Shown: positions 26,743-36,388, counted from the stretch's first letter. The stretch: 64,000 nt of DNA from Acidobacteriota bacterium (GCA_014584695.1 JACTMI010000034.1:35369-99368), one strand, 5' to 3'. A program made the numbers and translations. The notes: generated from the letters alone by a model not told the origin.

Positions 26743-27357
26743 GTGGCCGCGCACTGCCTGGAATTTCACGATCTGACCCGGCGCTTCGGGCGGCTTTCCG
26801 TCCTGACGCGGGTCTCCGGCCGGGTGGAGGGGGGTTCCACGCTGCTGGTGCGGGGCAAGAACGGCAGCGGCAAGTCGACCCTGCTGCGCTGCCTGGCCGG
26901 CCTCCTCGCTCCGGATGCCGGGACCATCCGCGCGGTCGAGGAGGGGCGGGAGCTCGAGGGCGCGCTGCGGCGGCGGCGCGTCGGCTACGTGGCGCCGGAT
27001 CTGGCGCTCTACGAGGAGCTGTCGGTGCTCGAGAACCTCGAGTTCTTCGCGCGGCTGCGCGGCGTCGCCGTCGAGCGCGCCCGGGAGCTGGCCGACCGGC
27101 TCTGGCTGCCCACCGACCGGGGCGCGGGAGCGCTCTCCTCGGGGATGCGCCAGCGGCTGCGCTGGGCCTGGGCACTCCTCCATCGCCCCCGGCTGCTGCT
27201 GCTCGACGAGCCGTTCCAGAACCTCGACGCCGAAGGCGAGCAGGCGCTGCGCGGCGCGCTCACCGATCACCTGGCTTCCGGCGGTCTCGCGGTGGTGGCG
27301 AGCCCCACGCCTCTCCCGCTCGACGGCGGTGTCGATGAGCTCGACCTGGATCGCTGA
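26743..27357 (+). CDS. ccmA: Heme exporter ATP-binding protein CcmA
   Basis: 204-aa ABC ATPase of the heme-handling CcmAB(CD) complex, which releases holo-CcmE. Walker A is GKNGSGKSTLLRC, the signature is LSSGMRQRL and Walker B is LLLLDEPFQNLD. The length matches CcmA. GTG start at 26743. It overlaps ccmB by 23 nt and begins a six-gene ccm operon. Confidence 0.9.
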   Translation: MAAHCLEFHDLTRRFGRLSVLTRVSGRVEGGSTLLVRGKNGSGKSTLLRCLAGLLAPDAGTIRAVEEGRELEGALRRRRVGYVAPDLALYEELSVLENLEFFARLRGVAVERARELADRLWLPTDRGAGALSSGMRQRLRWAWALLHRPRLLLLDEPFQNLDAEGEQALRGALTDHLASGGLAVVASPTPLPLDGGVDELDLDR

Positions 27358-28012
27358 GGCCGCGGCGGTCTTCGCCAAGGACTGGCGCTGCGAGCTGCGC
27401 GCCCGTCACGCGGTGACGACGCTCGGGCTGTTCGCGGTCACGTCGCTGATCGTCGCGAGCCTCGCGCTCGGCCCGGTCGGCATCGCCCCGGCGGAGCGGA
27501 TCGCCTTCGCGCCGGTGCTGATCTGGCTGATCCTCCTGTTCTCCTCGGCCGCCGGTCTGCCCCGGGTCTTCGTCCACGAGGAGGAGTCGCGCACCGCCAC
27601 CGCGCTGCGGCTCGCGGCGACGCCGTCGGCGGTCTTCGTCGGCAAGGCCGCGCACTCGTTTTCGGTCCTGCTCGCGGTCGAGGCGGTGGTCGCGCCCCTC
27701 GCTCTGGCGCTGCTCCAGATCGAGGCGACCCGCGTCGGCATGCTGGCAGCGGCGCTGGTGCTCGGGGGCTTCGGCCTGGCGGTCGCGTCGACGCTGCTGG
27801 CGGCCATCGTCGCCCAGGGGCGCGGCCGTACGACGCTGTTCGCAGCGCTCGCGTTTCCGGTCCTGGTCCCCCTCCTGGCGCTGGCCGTGGTGCTCACGCG
27901 GGCGGCCTTTGGAGCCACCCCCCCGGAGGGGGTCCTGATGCAGCTGCTTCTGTATGATGCTTCCGTAACGGTTGCGGGGCTGATGCTGTTCCCCGCGGTG
28001 TGGAACCCATGA
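27335..28012 (+). CDS. ccmB: Heme exporter membrane protein CcmB
   Basis: 225 aa with six predicted membrane helices (e.g. ERIAFAPVLIWLILLFSSAA; LVLGGFGLAVASTLLAAIVA). The sequence LPRVFVHEEESRTATALRL is typical of CcmB. The ATG at 27335 lies inside ccmA in another frame, and the stop overlaps the ccmC start. It forms the permease partner of CcmA. Confidence 0.9.
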   Translation: MSSTWIAEAAAVFAKDWRCELRARHAVTTLGLFAVTSLIVASLALGPVGIAPAERIAFAPVLIWLILLFSSAAGLPRVFVHEEESRTATALRLAATPSAVFVGKAAHSFSVLLAVEAVVAPLALALLQIEATRVGMLAAALVLGGFGLAVASTLLAAIVAQGRGRTTLFAALAFPVLVPLLALAVVLTRAAFGATPPEGVLMQLLLYDASVTVAGLMLFPAVWNP

Positions 28013-28707
28013 CGCGACCCTCCTCCGGGCCTTCTCGGCTCCAGCTGCTCCCGTGGCTCCTGTGGCTCTGGCTGGCGGCCGTGATCGTGGCCGCCTTCCA
28101 CTACGCTCCGCTCGCTTCCGGCTTCATCGGCGAGTCGAGCCGGATTCTCTTCTTCCACGTGCCGATGGCTTGGGTTTCCTTCGTCGCCTTCGTGGCGGCG
28201 GGGGTCTGGAGCCTGCGCTATCTCGCCGGCCGGCGGAATCCGCGCCACGACGTGGCCGCCGAAGCGGCGGTCGAGCTCGGGCTGGTCTTCGGGGTGGCCG
28301 CCACGGTGACCGGCGCCATCTGGGCGAAGATCATGTGGGGCGCTTACTGGAACTGGGACCCCCGCCAGACCTCGATCCTGGTGGCGCTGCTGTTCTACGC
28401 CGCCTACTTGGCGCTGCGCGTCGCGGTCGAAGACGCGCCGACCCGGGGTCGCCTGGCGGCGGCCTACGCCATCCTCGGCCTGGTGGTGGCGCCTTTCCTC
28501 TACTTCGTGCTGCCGCGGCTCGGTTTCACGCTCCACCCCGACGCCGTGATCAACACCCAGGGGAAGATCGAGGTCGAGGCCAGGATGTTCCATGTCCTGA
28601 TCGCGAGCGCGGGCGCCTTCACGGCGCTCTTCTTCTGGATCCACTCCTTGCGTTGCCGGCTCGCCGCTCTCGCGGTCCGGGACGACGAGGCGCGAGGCAT
28701 TCGATGA
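28009..28707 (+). CDS. ccmC: Heme transporter CcmC
   Basis: 232 aa with six transmembrane helices. It carries the heme-binding WWD motif WGAYWNWDPRQTS (about 110-122) flanked by conserved His residues (FFHVPMAW; FHVLIASAGAF). It loads heme onto CcmE. The ATG at 28009 overlaps the ccmB stop (ATGA); an upstream GTG at 28000 is less likely. Its stop overlaps ccmD. Confidence 0.95.
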   Translation: MTRPSSGPSRLQLLPWLLWLWLAAVIVAAFHYAPLASGFIGESSRILFFHVPMAWVSFVAFVAAGVWSLRYLAGRRNPRHDVAAEAAVELGLVFGVAATVTGAIWAKIMWGAYWNWDPRQTSILVALLFYAAYLALRVAVEDAPTRGRLAAAYAILGLVVAPFLYFVLPRLGFTLHPDAVINTQGKIEVEARMFHVLIASAGAFTALFFWIHSLRCRLAALAVRDDEARGIR

Positions 28708-28814
28708 GCGGTTCGTTCGGAGTCACGCTGGTCAATCTGGTCCTCTGGACCGGGATCTTCCTCTACCTGCTGCGCCTGTCCCGGCGGGTCAAGGACTTGG
28801 AGAAGGGCCGATGA
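28704..28814 (+). CDS. ccmD: CcmD-like small membrane protein
   Basis: 36 aa: one hydrophobic helix (VTLVNLVLWTGIFLYLLRL) followed by a basic tail (SRRVKDLEKGR), as in CcmD, which stabilises the CcmABC-CcmE complex. Overlaps with both neighbours (ATGA on each side) support it being translated. The assignment rests on size, topology and position. Confidence 0.8.
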   Translation: MSGSFGVTLVNLVLWTGIFLYLLRLSRRVKDLEKGR

Positions 28815-29209
28815 GACGACGCGCCTGGTACCTGTTCGGAGCCCTCCTGCTCGCCGGCTTCGCCGGCTTCTCGTTCGCGTCTTTCCGCAGCAACCTGACA
28901 CCGTACGTCTCCTACGCCGAGGCGCAACGGGCCGAACGGACGGTGCAGGTGGCCGGGGCGCTCGAGCCCGGCAGCGCCGCCTACGACAGCGTCGGCACGG
29001 CGCTGCTGTTCACGCTGCGCGACCCGGAATCGAGCGCGACGCTGCGCGTGCGCTACCAGGGCTTGAAACCCGCCAACTTCGAGGAGGCGATCTCGATCGT
29101 GGCGATCGGTCGCTACGATGCCGCGAGCGCGCAGTTCGAGGCCGGCAAGCTGCTGGTCAAGTGTCCGAGCAAGTACCAGGGCTCCGAAGTCAAGGAGTAC
29201 GGCAGTTGA
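28811..29209 (+). CDS. ccmE: Heme chaperone CcmE, Cys-type (CxxxY)
   Basis: 132 aa. An N-terminal membrane anchor (WYLFGALLLAGFAGFSF) is followed by the OB-fold (about 30-120). The position of the usual heme-attaching His (HDExY in classical CcmE) reads CPSKY within LLVKCPSKYQGSEVKEYG. This is the CxxxY variant known from Desulfovibrio-type and some other Ccm systems in which CcmH/CcmG are absent; no CcmG or CcmH gene is in this window. It receives heme from CcmC and gives it to CcmF. Confidence 0.93.
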   Translation: MRRRAWYLFGALLLAGFAGFSFASFRSNLTPYVSYAEAQRAERTVQVAGALEPGSAAYDSVGTALLFTLRDPESSATLRVRYQGLKPANFEEAISIVAIGRYDAASAQFEAGKLLVKCPSKYQGSEVKEYGS

Positions 29210-31464
29210 GCGCGCTGGCGCACCTCTATCTGCCCGGTGCGCTCACCCTCTGGTGCGCTCTCGCTTTCGGCCTGGCCTCGCTGTGGGGTTACACGCAGCT
29301 CGCACGCGGCGACGAGTCCGCGCGCACCTTCGCGCGCCGCGCCTACACCTTCTTCGCCATCGCCATTGCGCTGTCCGCGGTGGTGATGGCCATCCTGCTC
29401 GCGCGACGCGACTTCCGCATCGACTACGTGTTCTCCTACTCGGGCACCGATCTCCCCTTCCACTATCAGCTGGCCGCCTTCTGGGCGGGCCAGAAGGGGA
29501 GCTTCCTGATCTGGCTGCTGTTCGGCGCCCTGATCGGCATCCCCTTGATCCGGACCACCGGCCGCCAGGAGGCGCCGGTGATGGGGATCTACACGCTGGC
29601 GCAGCTCGGCATCCTGTTCATTCTGGTGCGCGAGAGCCCGTTCCTGATGCTCGACCACGCCCCGATCGAGGGACAGGGGCTCAACCCGCTGCTCCAGGAC
29701 GACTGGATGGTGATCCACCCGCCGATCATGTTCGTCGGCTACGCGCTGTCGGTGGTGCCCTTCGCCTTCGCCATGTCGGCGCTGCTGGTGCGCGACACGA
29801 AGGAATGGGCCGCGCGCGCCTTCCCTTGGGCGCTCGCCGGCTTCCTGGTGCTCGGGTCGGCGATCCTGATGGGCGGCTACTGGGCCTACAAGACCCTCGG
29901 TTGGGGCGGTTACTGGGGCTGGGATCCGGTCGAGAACGCCTCGTTGATCCCCTGGCTGCTCGGCACCGCGCTGGTGCACGGTCTCTACCTCGAACGGACC
30001 CGTGGACGTTTCCGGCGCGCCAACTTCGTCCTCGCCTCGCTGGTCTTCCTGGCCGTGCTCTACGGCACCTTCCTGACCCGCTCGGGTGTCCTGGCCGACT
30101 TCTCGGTGCACAGCTTCGTCGACCTCGGCATCTCCGGCTGGCTGGTCGCCGGAATGGCTTTCTTCTTCGGCATGTCGGTCTGGCTGATCGGCACCCGCCT
30201 GCGCGGCGTTCCGACCGAAGTCAACGAGGACCCGCTGCTGTCGCGCGGCACCTTCCTGGTGCTCGGTTCGATCGCTCTGCTGACCACCACGGCCGTGGTG
30301 ACACTCGGCACCTCGGCGCCCCTGCTGACCCGCTTCCTCGAAAACCCGGGCCAGGTCGGCCCCGAGTTCTACAACCGGGTCAACTTCCCGCTCGCGCTGG
30401 GTATCGCCGTCCTGCTCTCGCTGGTGCCGTTCCTGACTTGGCGCGGCGAGACGACGCCCCGCCAGCTGCTGCGCAAGATGGCGCCGGGCCTGATCGTTGG
30501 CTTCCTGGCCGCCGCATTCGCGGCCGGACTCGGCGTCCACGACCCCTTCCACCTGGCGCTGGTGATGCTCGCCGGCACGGCGATCGCGACCAACATCCAG
30601 AAGACCGTCGCCAAGGCTCGGGCTGGCGGATTGGCCGCCGCGGGCGGCTATCTGGCCCACGTCGGCGTCGGCATCATCCTGCTCGGCTTCCTCGCCTCCT
30701 CGGCCTACGACCAGAGCGTCAAGGTGACGCTGGTGCAGGGCGAGCCGGCGAACGTCGGTGCCGCGACGCTCACTTTCCAGCGCTTCCTGCCGCGCGAGGG
30801 CAAGCTCAAGGAGCGGGCCGAGGTCCTGGTCGAGCAAGCGAACGGACGCAGCTACACCGCCTATCCGCAGATCTTCCTCAACGAGCGGACGCGGCAGCTC
30901 ATGGTCCACCCCCACATCCGCAGCTTCCTGCTCGCCGACTACTATCTGTCGCCGCTCGAATTCGACCCCGGACAGCCGGAGCAGGCGGTCGCGCAGCTGG
31001 CGCTCGAGAAGGACCAGGTCCAGCGCCTGGCCGATCTCGACGTCCGCTTCCTCGGCTTCGATACCGGCCGCGAGGGGGGCGCGATGGCCCAGATGGCGAG
31101 CGGCGGACCGGTGACCATCGCCGCGCTGCTCGAGGTCACGCACGAGGGCGAAACCTCGCGGCTCGAGGCCCTCTACCGCTTCCGGCGCGACGGCGAAGTC
31201 GAGTTTCCACCGGTGGACCTTCCCGGCGGCGGGCAGGTGGCGCTCGGCGGCATCGACGCCACCGCCGGCGCCGTGCGCCTGCTCTTCGCGGGCGTCGAAG
31301 GGACCGCCCAGCCAGCGCGGCTCTCCCTCGACGTGACGCGCAAGCCGCTGATCCAGCTGGTCTGGGGGGGCTTCTACGTCATCCTCGCGGGCGGCCTGCT
31401 AGCCATCGCCGCCCGCGCTCGGCAAGTGCGCCTGCTCGGCCGATTGCCGGAGCGCGCCGGCTGA
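29206..31464 (+). CDS. ccmF: Cytochrome c heme lyase subunit CcmF
   Basis: 752 aa with about 14 membrane helices. The WWD motif is GGYWGWDPVENASLIPW, preceded by HPPIMFVGY. TTG is the start at 29206, overlapping the ccmE stop (TTGA) with AAGGAG 8 nt upstream. A GTG-initiated 45-nt extension inside ccmE is rejected. A periplasmic domain lies near the C-terminus (about 505-720). CcmF attaches heme to apocytochrome c. It ends the operon, 12 nt before the convergent phosphoesterase gene. Confidence 0.95.
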   Translation: MSALAHLYLPGALTLWCALAFGLASLWGYTQLARGDESARTFARRAYTFFAIAIALSAVVMAILLARRDFRIDYVFSYSGTDLPFHYQLAAFWAGQKGSFLIWLLFGALIGIPLIRTTGRQEAPVMGIYTLAQLGILFILVRESPFLMLDHAPIEGQGLNPLLQDDWMVIHPPIMFVGYALSVVPFAFAMSALLVRDTKEWAARAFPWALAGFLVLGSAILMGGYWAYKTLGWGGYWGWDPVENASLIPWLLGTALVHGLYLERTRGRFRRANFVLASLVFLAVLYGTFLTRSGVLADFSVHSFVDLGISGWLVAGMAFFFGMSVWLIGTRLRGVPTEVNEDPLLSRGTFLVLGSIALLTTTAVVTLGTSAPLLTRFLENPGQVGPEFYNRVNFPLALGIAVLLSLVPFLTWRGETTPRQLLRKMAPGLIVGFLAAAFAAGLGVHDPFHLALVMLAGTAIATNIQKTVAKARAGGLAAAGGYLAHVGVGIILLGFLASSAYDQSVKVTLVQGEPANVGAATLTFQRFLPREGKLKERAEVLVEQANGRSYTAYPQIFLNERTRQLMVHPHIRSFLLADYYLSPLEFDPGQPEQAVAQLALEKDQVQRLADLDVRFLGFDTGREGGAMAQMASGGPVTIAALLEVTHEGETSRLEALYRFRRDGEVEFPPVDLPGGGQVALGGIDATAGAVRLLFAGVEGTAQPARLSLDVTRKPLIQLVWGGFYVILAGGLLAIAARARQVRLLGRLPERAG

Positions 31465-31476
31465 AGCCCGGAGTCC

Positions 31477-32220
31477 TCAGGCGCCGAGCGCCAAGCGCTC
31501 GGCCAGCATCTTCGGCAGGCCCGCCTTGAGGATCCGCTGCTGGGCCCTCTCGACCGGGTACTCCACCCGCTGCCAGCGGACGAGCCGGCGCTTCGAATCG
31601 TAGGTCATGTAGGCCGCGCGGGGATCCCGGTCCCGCGGCTGCCCGATCGAGCCCGGATTGATCAGGTAGCGCGTCCCCGGCTCGATGACGATCGAGCCAC
31701 GGTCCCCCCGCAGCAGGGCCACCTGCGTTTCGCGCCCCCGCACCGCGAACAGCGAGGGCACGTGGGTGTGACCGAAGAAGACCAGCTCGGCGGGGTAGTG
31801 CTGGAAGATCTCCCAGGCGTCGAACATCGAGAAGACGTACTGGTCTTCGTCGAGCGGCGAGCCGTGGCAGAGCGTCAGGCCGTCCTCGAGGTCGATCGGG
31901 CCGGGTTGGAGCTCCCGCACGAACCGCAGATTCGCCGCCGTCAAGTGCTCCGCCGTCCAGCGCGCCGCCGCCAGCGCGGCATGATTGAAGTTGGCGCCGT
32001 CCTCGAGGCCCGCCACCACCTTGTCGTGGTTGCCGCGGATGCGGTGGACCACGCCGGGCAGATCCCGGATGGCCTCGACCACCTGGTTGGGGCCGGCCCC
32101 GTAGCCGACCAGGTCCCCGAGCACGAGCGTCACGTCGAAGCGCTTGCGGCGCACCCTTCTCAGGACCGCCGAGAGCGCTTCGGCATTGCCGTGCATGTCG
32201 GAGAGGATCAGGTACTGCAA
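31477..32220 (-). CDS. Metallophosphoesterase
   Basis: 247 aa, calcineurin-like fold. Metal-binding motifs are LSDMHGN (D-x-H), VLGDLVGYG, RGNHDKVV, LCHGSPL and FFGHTHVP. Related to YfcE/diadenosine-tetraphosphatase-like phosphodiesterases; the substrate is unknown. A TTG start at 32220 within the shikimate kinase 3' end (13-nt overlap) makes it the last gene of the TPR-roadblock-accB-accC-aroK operon. Confidence 0.85.
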   Translation of the reverse strand: MQYLILSDMHGNAEALSAVLRRVRRKRFDVTLVLGDLVGYGAGPNQVVEAIRDLPGVVHRIRGNHDKVVAGLEDGANFNHAALAAARWTAEHLTAANLRFVRELQPGPIDLEDGLTLCHGSPLDEDQYVFSMFDAWEIFQHYPAELVFFGHTHVPSLFAVRGRETQVALLRGDRGSIVIEPGTRYLINPGSIGQPRDRDPRAAYMTYDSKRRLVRWQRVEYPVERAQQRILKAGLPKMLAERLALGA

Positions 32221-32723
32221 GCTCGTTCTCCCAGGCGCAGCACGATGCGACCGACGACCTCCGCAGGCGACTCCTCGGCGCCGACGTCGATCACCAGGTC
32301 GGCCCGGCGGTAGCTCGCCAGACGCTCGCGATAGAGCGAGAAGGCGCTCGTCTCGTCACGAAACAGCGGCCGGTCGGCCTTGCCCGCAGCCCCGATCCGG
32401 CCGACGATCGCGGCGAACGGCGGGTTGATCCAGATCACCAGACCTCCCGCCCGCGCCGTCTCCAGGTTGTCCGCGACCGTCAGTGTGCCACCGCCGACCG
32501 CCACCACGGCCGGATCCCGATCGAGGGTCGCCAGGAGCGCGCCGCGTTCGAGGCGGCGGAACTCCGGCTCGCCGCGCTGCTCGAAGATCTCGCGCACCGC
32601 GAGGCCCGCGGCCAACTCGACCTCCTCGTCGAGATCGACGAAGGGCCAGGACAGGCGCGCGGCCAGCTCGCGGCCGACCGTCGACTTGCCGGCGCCCATG
32701 AACCCGGTCAGATAGACCCTCAT
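32208..32723 (-). CDS. aroK: Shikimate kinase
   Basis: 171 aa, family length. The P-loop is [15 protein letters not shown], the shikimate-binding Asp is in DLDEEVE, the RRLE segment follows, and the VAVGGGTL loop and LID-like RPLFRD segment are present. It phosphorylates shikimate in aromatic amino acid synthesis. Its ATG overlaps the accC stop (ATGA) and its stop overlaps the phosphoesterase start. Confidence 0.95.
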   Translation of the reverse strand: MRVYLTGFMGAGKSTVGRELAARLSWPFVDLDEEVELAAGLAVREIFEQRGEPEFRRLERGALLATLDRDPAVVAVGGGTLTVADNLETARAGGLVIWINPPFAAIVGRIGAAGKADRPLFRDETSAFSLYRERLASYRRADLVIDVGAEESPAEVVGRIVLRLGERACST

Positions 32724-34075
32724 CCCCCGCCGCGCGACCGCCGCGCGGCGAACCCTTCCATGAACCGCGTCGAGATCCGGCCCTCGCGGAAGAGCGGATC
32801 GCGCAGGATCTCGCGATGGAGCGGAATCGAGGTCTTGATCCCCTCGACCACGAAGAAGTCGAGCGCGCGCTGCATCCGCGCCAGGGCCTCGGACCGGTCG
32901 CGCCCGTGCGCGATCAGTTTGGCGACCAGGGAATCGTAGTGGGGCGGGATCTCGTAGTCCTCGTAACCGTGGGTGTCGACGCGGATGCCCGGTCCGCCGG
33001 GAAGGTGGAACGTCGTCAGCTTGCCCGGGGAGGGCGTGAAGCGGACCGGGTCCTCGGCGTTGATCCGGCACTCGATCGCGTGGCCGCGCGGGCTCAGGCC
33101 CGAGGGCACGGTCAGGCGCTCGCCCGCGGCGACCGCGATCTGCAGCTTGACCAGGTCGACCGCGGTGACCATCTCGGTCACCGGGTGCTCGACCTGGATG
33201 CGCGTGTTCATCTCCATGAAATAGAAGCTGCCGTCGCTGTCGAGCAGGAACTCGATCGTGCCGGCGTTCTGGTAGCCGACCGCCGCGCACAGCCGCACCG
33301 ACGCCTCTCCCATACGCTGGCGCAGGGCGGCGTCGAGGGCCACCGAGGGGGCCTCCTCGATCAGCTTCTGGTGCCGGCGCTGGATGGAGCACTCCCGCTC
33401 GCCCAGGTGGATGTAGTTGCCGTGGGCGTCGCCGAAGACCTGGAACTCCACGTGGCGCGGCTCCTCCAGGTACCGCTCGAGGTAGACCGCGCCGTCGCCG
33501 AAGGCCTTCTCCGCCTCCGCGGACGCGGTCTCGAACTGGACGATCAGGTCGTTCGGATCGCGCACGATCCGCATTCCCCGGCCACCACCCCCCGCCGCCG
33601 CTTTGAGGATGACCGGAAAGCCGACCCGGGCCGCCGTTTCGCGCGCCTCCTCGGCGGAACCGAGCGGCTCGGCGCTGCCGGGCAGAACCGGCACCCCGGC
33701 CTCGGCGGCGGTCTGGCGAGCCTTCGCCTTGTCGCCCATTCTGCGGATCACTTCGGCCGGCGGACCGATCCACGCCAGGTTGCACTCGCGCAGGACCTCG
33801 GCGAAGTGAGCGTTCTCCGACAAGAAACCGTAGCCTGGATGGATGGCGTCGGCACCGGTGATCTCCGCGGCCGAGAGCAAGCTGGAGACGTTGAGATAGC
33901 TCTGCGCCGAGGGCGGCGGACCGATGCAGACCTCTTCGTCGGCGTAGGTGACGTGCAGGCTGTCGCGGTCCGCGGTCGAGTAGACGGCGACGGTCGGTAT
34001 GCCCAGCTCCCGGCAGGCCTGGATCACCCGGAGCGCGATCTCGCCCCGGTTGGCGATCAGGATCTTCTTGAACAT
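32720..34075 (-). CDS. accC: Acetyl-CoA carboxylase biotin carboxylase subunit
   Basis: 451 aa, full length. Opens with [20 protein letters not shown]. The ATP-grasp core has [12 protein letters not shown] and the conserved [14 protein letters not shown] (catalytic Glu and Arg). Carboxylates biotin on AccB in fatty-acid synthesis. It follows accB by 19 nt and overlaps aroK. Confidence 0.97.
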   Translation of the reverse strand: MFKKILIANRGEIALRVIQACRELGIPTVAVYSTADRDSLHVTYADEEVCIGPPPSAQSYLNVSSLLSAAEITGADAIHPGYGFLSENAHFAEVLRECNLAWIGPPAEVIRRMGDKAKARQTAAEAGVPVLPGSAEPLGSAEEARETAARVGFPVILKAAAGGGGRGMRIVRDPNDLIVQFETASAEAEKAFGDGAVYLERYLEEPRHVEFQVFGDAHGNYIHLGERECSIQRRHQKLIEEAPSVALDAALRQRMGEASVRLCAAVGYQNAGTIEFLLDSDGSFYFMEMNTRIQVEHPVTEMVTAVDLVKLQIAVAAGERLTVPSGLSPRGHAIECRINAEDPVRFTPSPGKLTTFHLPGGPGIRVDTHGYEDYEIPPHYDSLVAKLIAHGRDRSEALARMQRALDFFVVEGIKTSIPLHREILRDPLFREGRISTRFMEGFAARRSRGGG

Positions 34076-34094
34076 CGAAACGGGACCGGTCGGC

Positions 34095-34556
34095 TCAGTC
34101 GGGACGGATCCCGAACAGCGGCTCGCCGTACTCGATCGGCTGCGCGTTGCGCGGCAGGATCTCCGCGACCACGCCGTCGGCGTCGGATTCGATCTCGTTC
34201 ATCAGCTTCATGGCCTCGACGATGCAGAGCACCTGCCCCTTCCGGACCCGGTCTCCGATCTGGACGAAGGGCGGCGAATCCGGGCTCGGCGCCCCGTAGA
34301 AGGTGCCGACGATCGGAGAGGTGACGAAATGGAGCCCCGGTGCGCGGGCAGGCGCCGCCGTCGGCGCCGGCGGCGCTGGTTCGGCGGGCGCTGGCGAGGC
34401 GACGGCGGCAGCGGCCGGCACCGCCGCGACTGCGAGCGGCGCGGCCGGCTCCCCCGTGATCTTCAGATGGAACCCGGACCGCTCGATCTCGAGCCCGTGC
34501 AGCCGGTGATGCGCGACGAGCTCGACGAGCTCCTTGATCTGCTCGAAGGTGAACAT
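34095..34556 (-). CDS. accB: Acetyl-CoA carboxylase biotin carboxyl carrier protein
   Basis: 153 aa. An N-terminal segment ([14 protein letters not shown]) is followed by a Pro/Ala-rich linker (about 37-75) and a biotinyl domain with the lysine in [10 protein letters not shown]. The ATG at 34556 gives the usual start. It forms the carrier of the AccBC subcomplex. Upstream lie roadblock and TPR genes rather than the efp/pepQ neighbours common elsewhere. Confidence 0.96.
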   Translation of the reverse strand: MFTFEQIKELVELVAHHRLHGLEIERSGFHLKITGEPAAPLAVAAVPAAAAVASPAPAEPAPPAPTAAPARAPGLHFVTSPIVGTFYGAPSPDSPPFVQIGDRVRKGQVLCIVEAMKLMNEIESDADGVVAEILPRNAQPIEYGEPLFGIRPD

Positions 34557-34573
34557 GGCCGTGTCGGGTCTTC

Positions 34574-34930
34574 CTATTCGAGATCGCCCTCGAACAACAG
34601 GGTTGCGCGCTTGAGCTCGAAGCGGGCGCGGCCCAGGCTGGCTTCGGGGCGAAGGAGCAAGAGGAGATAGTAGCCACCGCCGAGCGAGCTGACCACGAAC
34701 GAGGTCCGCTCGCCGGCGATCGTGACTTGGCGAACCTCGCCGACCGAGAGCTCCTGCTGCTGAGAGGAGATCGCGCGGACCTGAGCGACCAGCTCGGCGG
34801 CGGCCGACTCGAGATCGACGTCCGCGGCCAAGCTGACCGACTCGACCGGAATGCCGTCGTGGTCGACGAGCGACAGCGCCACCGCGCCCTCGATCCGCCC
34901 GCTGATCGCGCTCAGGCGTTCAAGGAACAT
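34574..34930 (-). CDS. Roadblock/LC7-domain protein
   Basis: 118 aa. A single roadblock-like fold: [21 protein letters not shown] and then a sheet/helix pattern ending in [15 protein letters not shown]. MglB-type proteins of this fold regulate small GTPases in bacteria, but no Ras-like GTPase is in this window. The start overlaps the TPR gene end by 11 nt, and accB follows 17 nt after the stop. The role next to fatty-acid genes is unknown. Confidence 0.78.
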   Translation of the reverse strand: MFLERLSAISGRIEGAVALSLVDHDGIPVESVSLAADVDLESAAAELVAQVRAISSQQQELSVGEVRQVTIAGERTSFVVSSLGGGYYLLLLLRPEASLGRARFELKRATLLFEGDLE

Positions 34931-36311
34931 GAGCGCCGGCGCTCCGATGGATCCGTTCGAGGTAATTCCGCAGAACTTCGACCTTGCGCTGCGTCAGCCG
35001 CCCGAGCGGCGGTTGATCGACCGCCACCTCCTCGTCCGCCGGCGAATCCATCTCCCAGCCCGTGTCGGCGTCCGCCTCGGCGGCGAGCGCGACTCGGCGG
35101 CGAGCGATCTCGACCAGACCGGCCTCGGCGGTCGCTTCGCCGGGTCGCACCGCCAGGACAGCGCGAAACGTCCGCTCCGCCTCGTCGAGATGCCCCTGCT
35201 CGAGGTAGAGCTCGCCCAGCGTCACGCTCGCGGCGTCGGCGGCCCGTTGCCGAGGCGCCGAGGGTGCCGGCGCCGGAGCGGCCACCGCCTCGTAGACCTC
35301 ATCGAAGGGCTCTTCGATGGTCTCGCGCTCGACTTCCGCTCCGATCTCCCGCGGCGAGAAGGGCTTGGTGAAGAGGGCAGGCTCGGCCTCGAGGACGAGC
35401 TCGGCGGCGCCGGAGACCGGGCTCCAAGGTGGCTGCGCCGCGGCCGCGGGAGCTTCCGGCGCCGCCACGGCGGGCGGCTCGGGCGCGACTTCGGCCTCGA
35501 CCGGCGCGGGTAACGGGGGCTCCGGGGCAAGGGCGAGCGCGAGCTCCGCCGACGCCGCCGCCGCCGCCGCCGGGAGAGCATCGGCAGGGAGCGTCGCCGG
35601 TTCGAGCCCGGCAAGCGCGCCCGTCGCCAGGATCGGCTCCGCTGGCGGCGTGATCGGCCAGGGTGACGGCGCGGGCGCCTCCTCGGCGATCGGAAACAGA
35701 CCCTCGGCGCGGCACCGGGCGGCGAACCGCGCGGCGAAATCCGGCGGCGCCAGGAGCTCACCGAAGGGCATCGCGAGACGGCCGCTCGCGCGCGCGCCGG
35801 GCGTGAACGGGAGGGGCAGCGCCGGGGGGGGCTGCAGCTCGAAGGGCTCCGGTGCGGCCACGACCGGCGGCGCGGACGTCGCCGGCCCTTCGTCCGCGCT
35901 GAGATCTCGTATCCGCAGCTCGAGCTCCACGATCTCGTCGTCGCGATCGTTGAACAGGCGGTAGAAGTCGAGGCGCTCGCGCGCCCGCTTGGCCTCCCCC
36001 ATCTGCAGGTAAGCCTCGACCAGGAGCTTGTTGGCGACCAGCTGGGTGGGATCCTGAACGACGGCCCGCTCGAGCACCTCCGCCGCCGCCGCCGGCTGCC
36101 GGCTCTCGATCAGGCAGCGGCCGAGCGCGACTTGGGCCGACAGGTAGGTCGGATGTTCGGCGAGGCCGCTGCGCAGCACGGTCGTCGCGCGCTCCAGCTG
36201 GCCCCCCCGGCGCAGCTCCTCGGCCAGCTGCAGGAAGATCCGCGAGCCTGGGTCGTGGCGCCAGCGCTCCTCGAGCTGCGCCAGCCGAGCCTCGGAGAAG
36301 GGCTCAGGCAC
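34920..36311 (-). CDS. TPR protein with Pro/Ala-rich central region
   Basis: 463 aa, GTG start. The N-terminal part (about 1-130) has TPR units (GSRIFLQLAEELRRGGQLER; PTYLSAQVALGRCLIESRQ). A long Ala/Pro-rich region (about 145-350) follows, and a C-terminal TPR (VTLGELYLEQGHLDEAERTF). No signal peptide or membrane segment is evident. The layout resembles FimV- or gliding-associated scaffolds. It heads the operon with the roadblock and acc genes, with an extended -10 promoter 69-77 nt upstream. Confidence 0.72.
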   Translation of the reverse strand: MPEPFSEARLAQLEERWRHDPGSRIFLQLAEELRRGGQLERATTVLRSGLAEHPTYLSAQVALGRCLIESRQPAAAAEVLERAVVQDPTQLVANKLLVEAYLQMGEAKRARERLDFYRLFNDRDDEIVELELRIRDLSADEGPATSAPPVVAAPEPFELQPPPALPLPFTPGARASGRLAMPFGELLAPPDFAARFAARCRAEGLFPIAEEAPAPSPWPITPPAEPILATGALAGLEPATLPADALPAAAAAASAELALALAPEPPLPAPVEAEVAPEPPAVAAPEAPAAAAQPPWSPVSGAAELVLEAEPALFTKPFSPREIGAEVERETIEEPFDEVYEAVAAPAPAPSAPRQRAADAASVTLGELYLEQGHLDEAERTFRAVLAVRPGEATAEAGLVEIARRRVALAAEADADTGWEMDSPADEEVAVDQPPLGRLTQRKVEVLRNYLERIHRSAGAHVP

Positions 36312-36379
36312 GGCCGCTCCCCATCGCGGCTGCTGGCCGCAGCGCGGCTGCTCCGGTGGCGCGCCTCATGAGTCGCGGC

Positions 36380-36388
36380 AGTATAGCA
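36380..36388 (-). promoter_or_regulatory. Extended -10 promoter for the TPR-roadblock-accBC operon
   Basis: TGCTATACT on the minus strand, an extended -10 box with TG one base before TATACT. No good -35 box is seen. It would give a leader of about 60 nt before the TPR gene. Confidence 0.5.

Noticed and set aside
29161..29205. GTG start for ccmF 45 nt upstream of the chosen TTG
   Set aside because: It lies within ccmE in a different frame; the TTG has AAGGAG at good spacing and overlaps the ccmE stop as TTGA.
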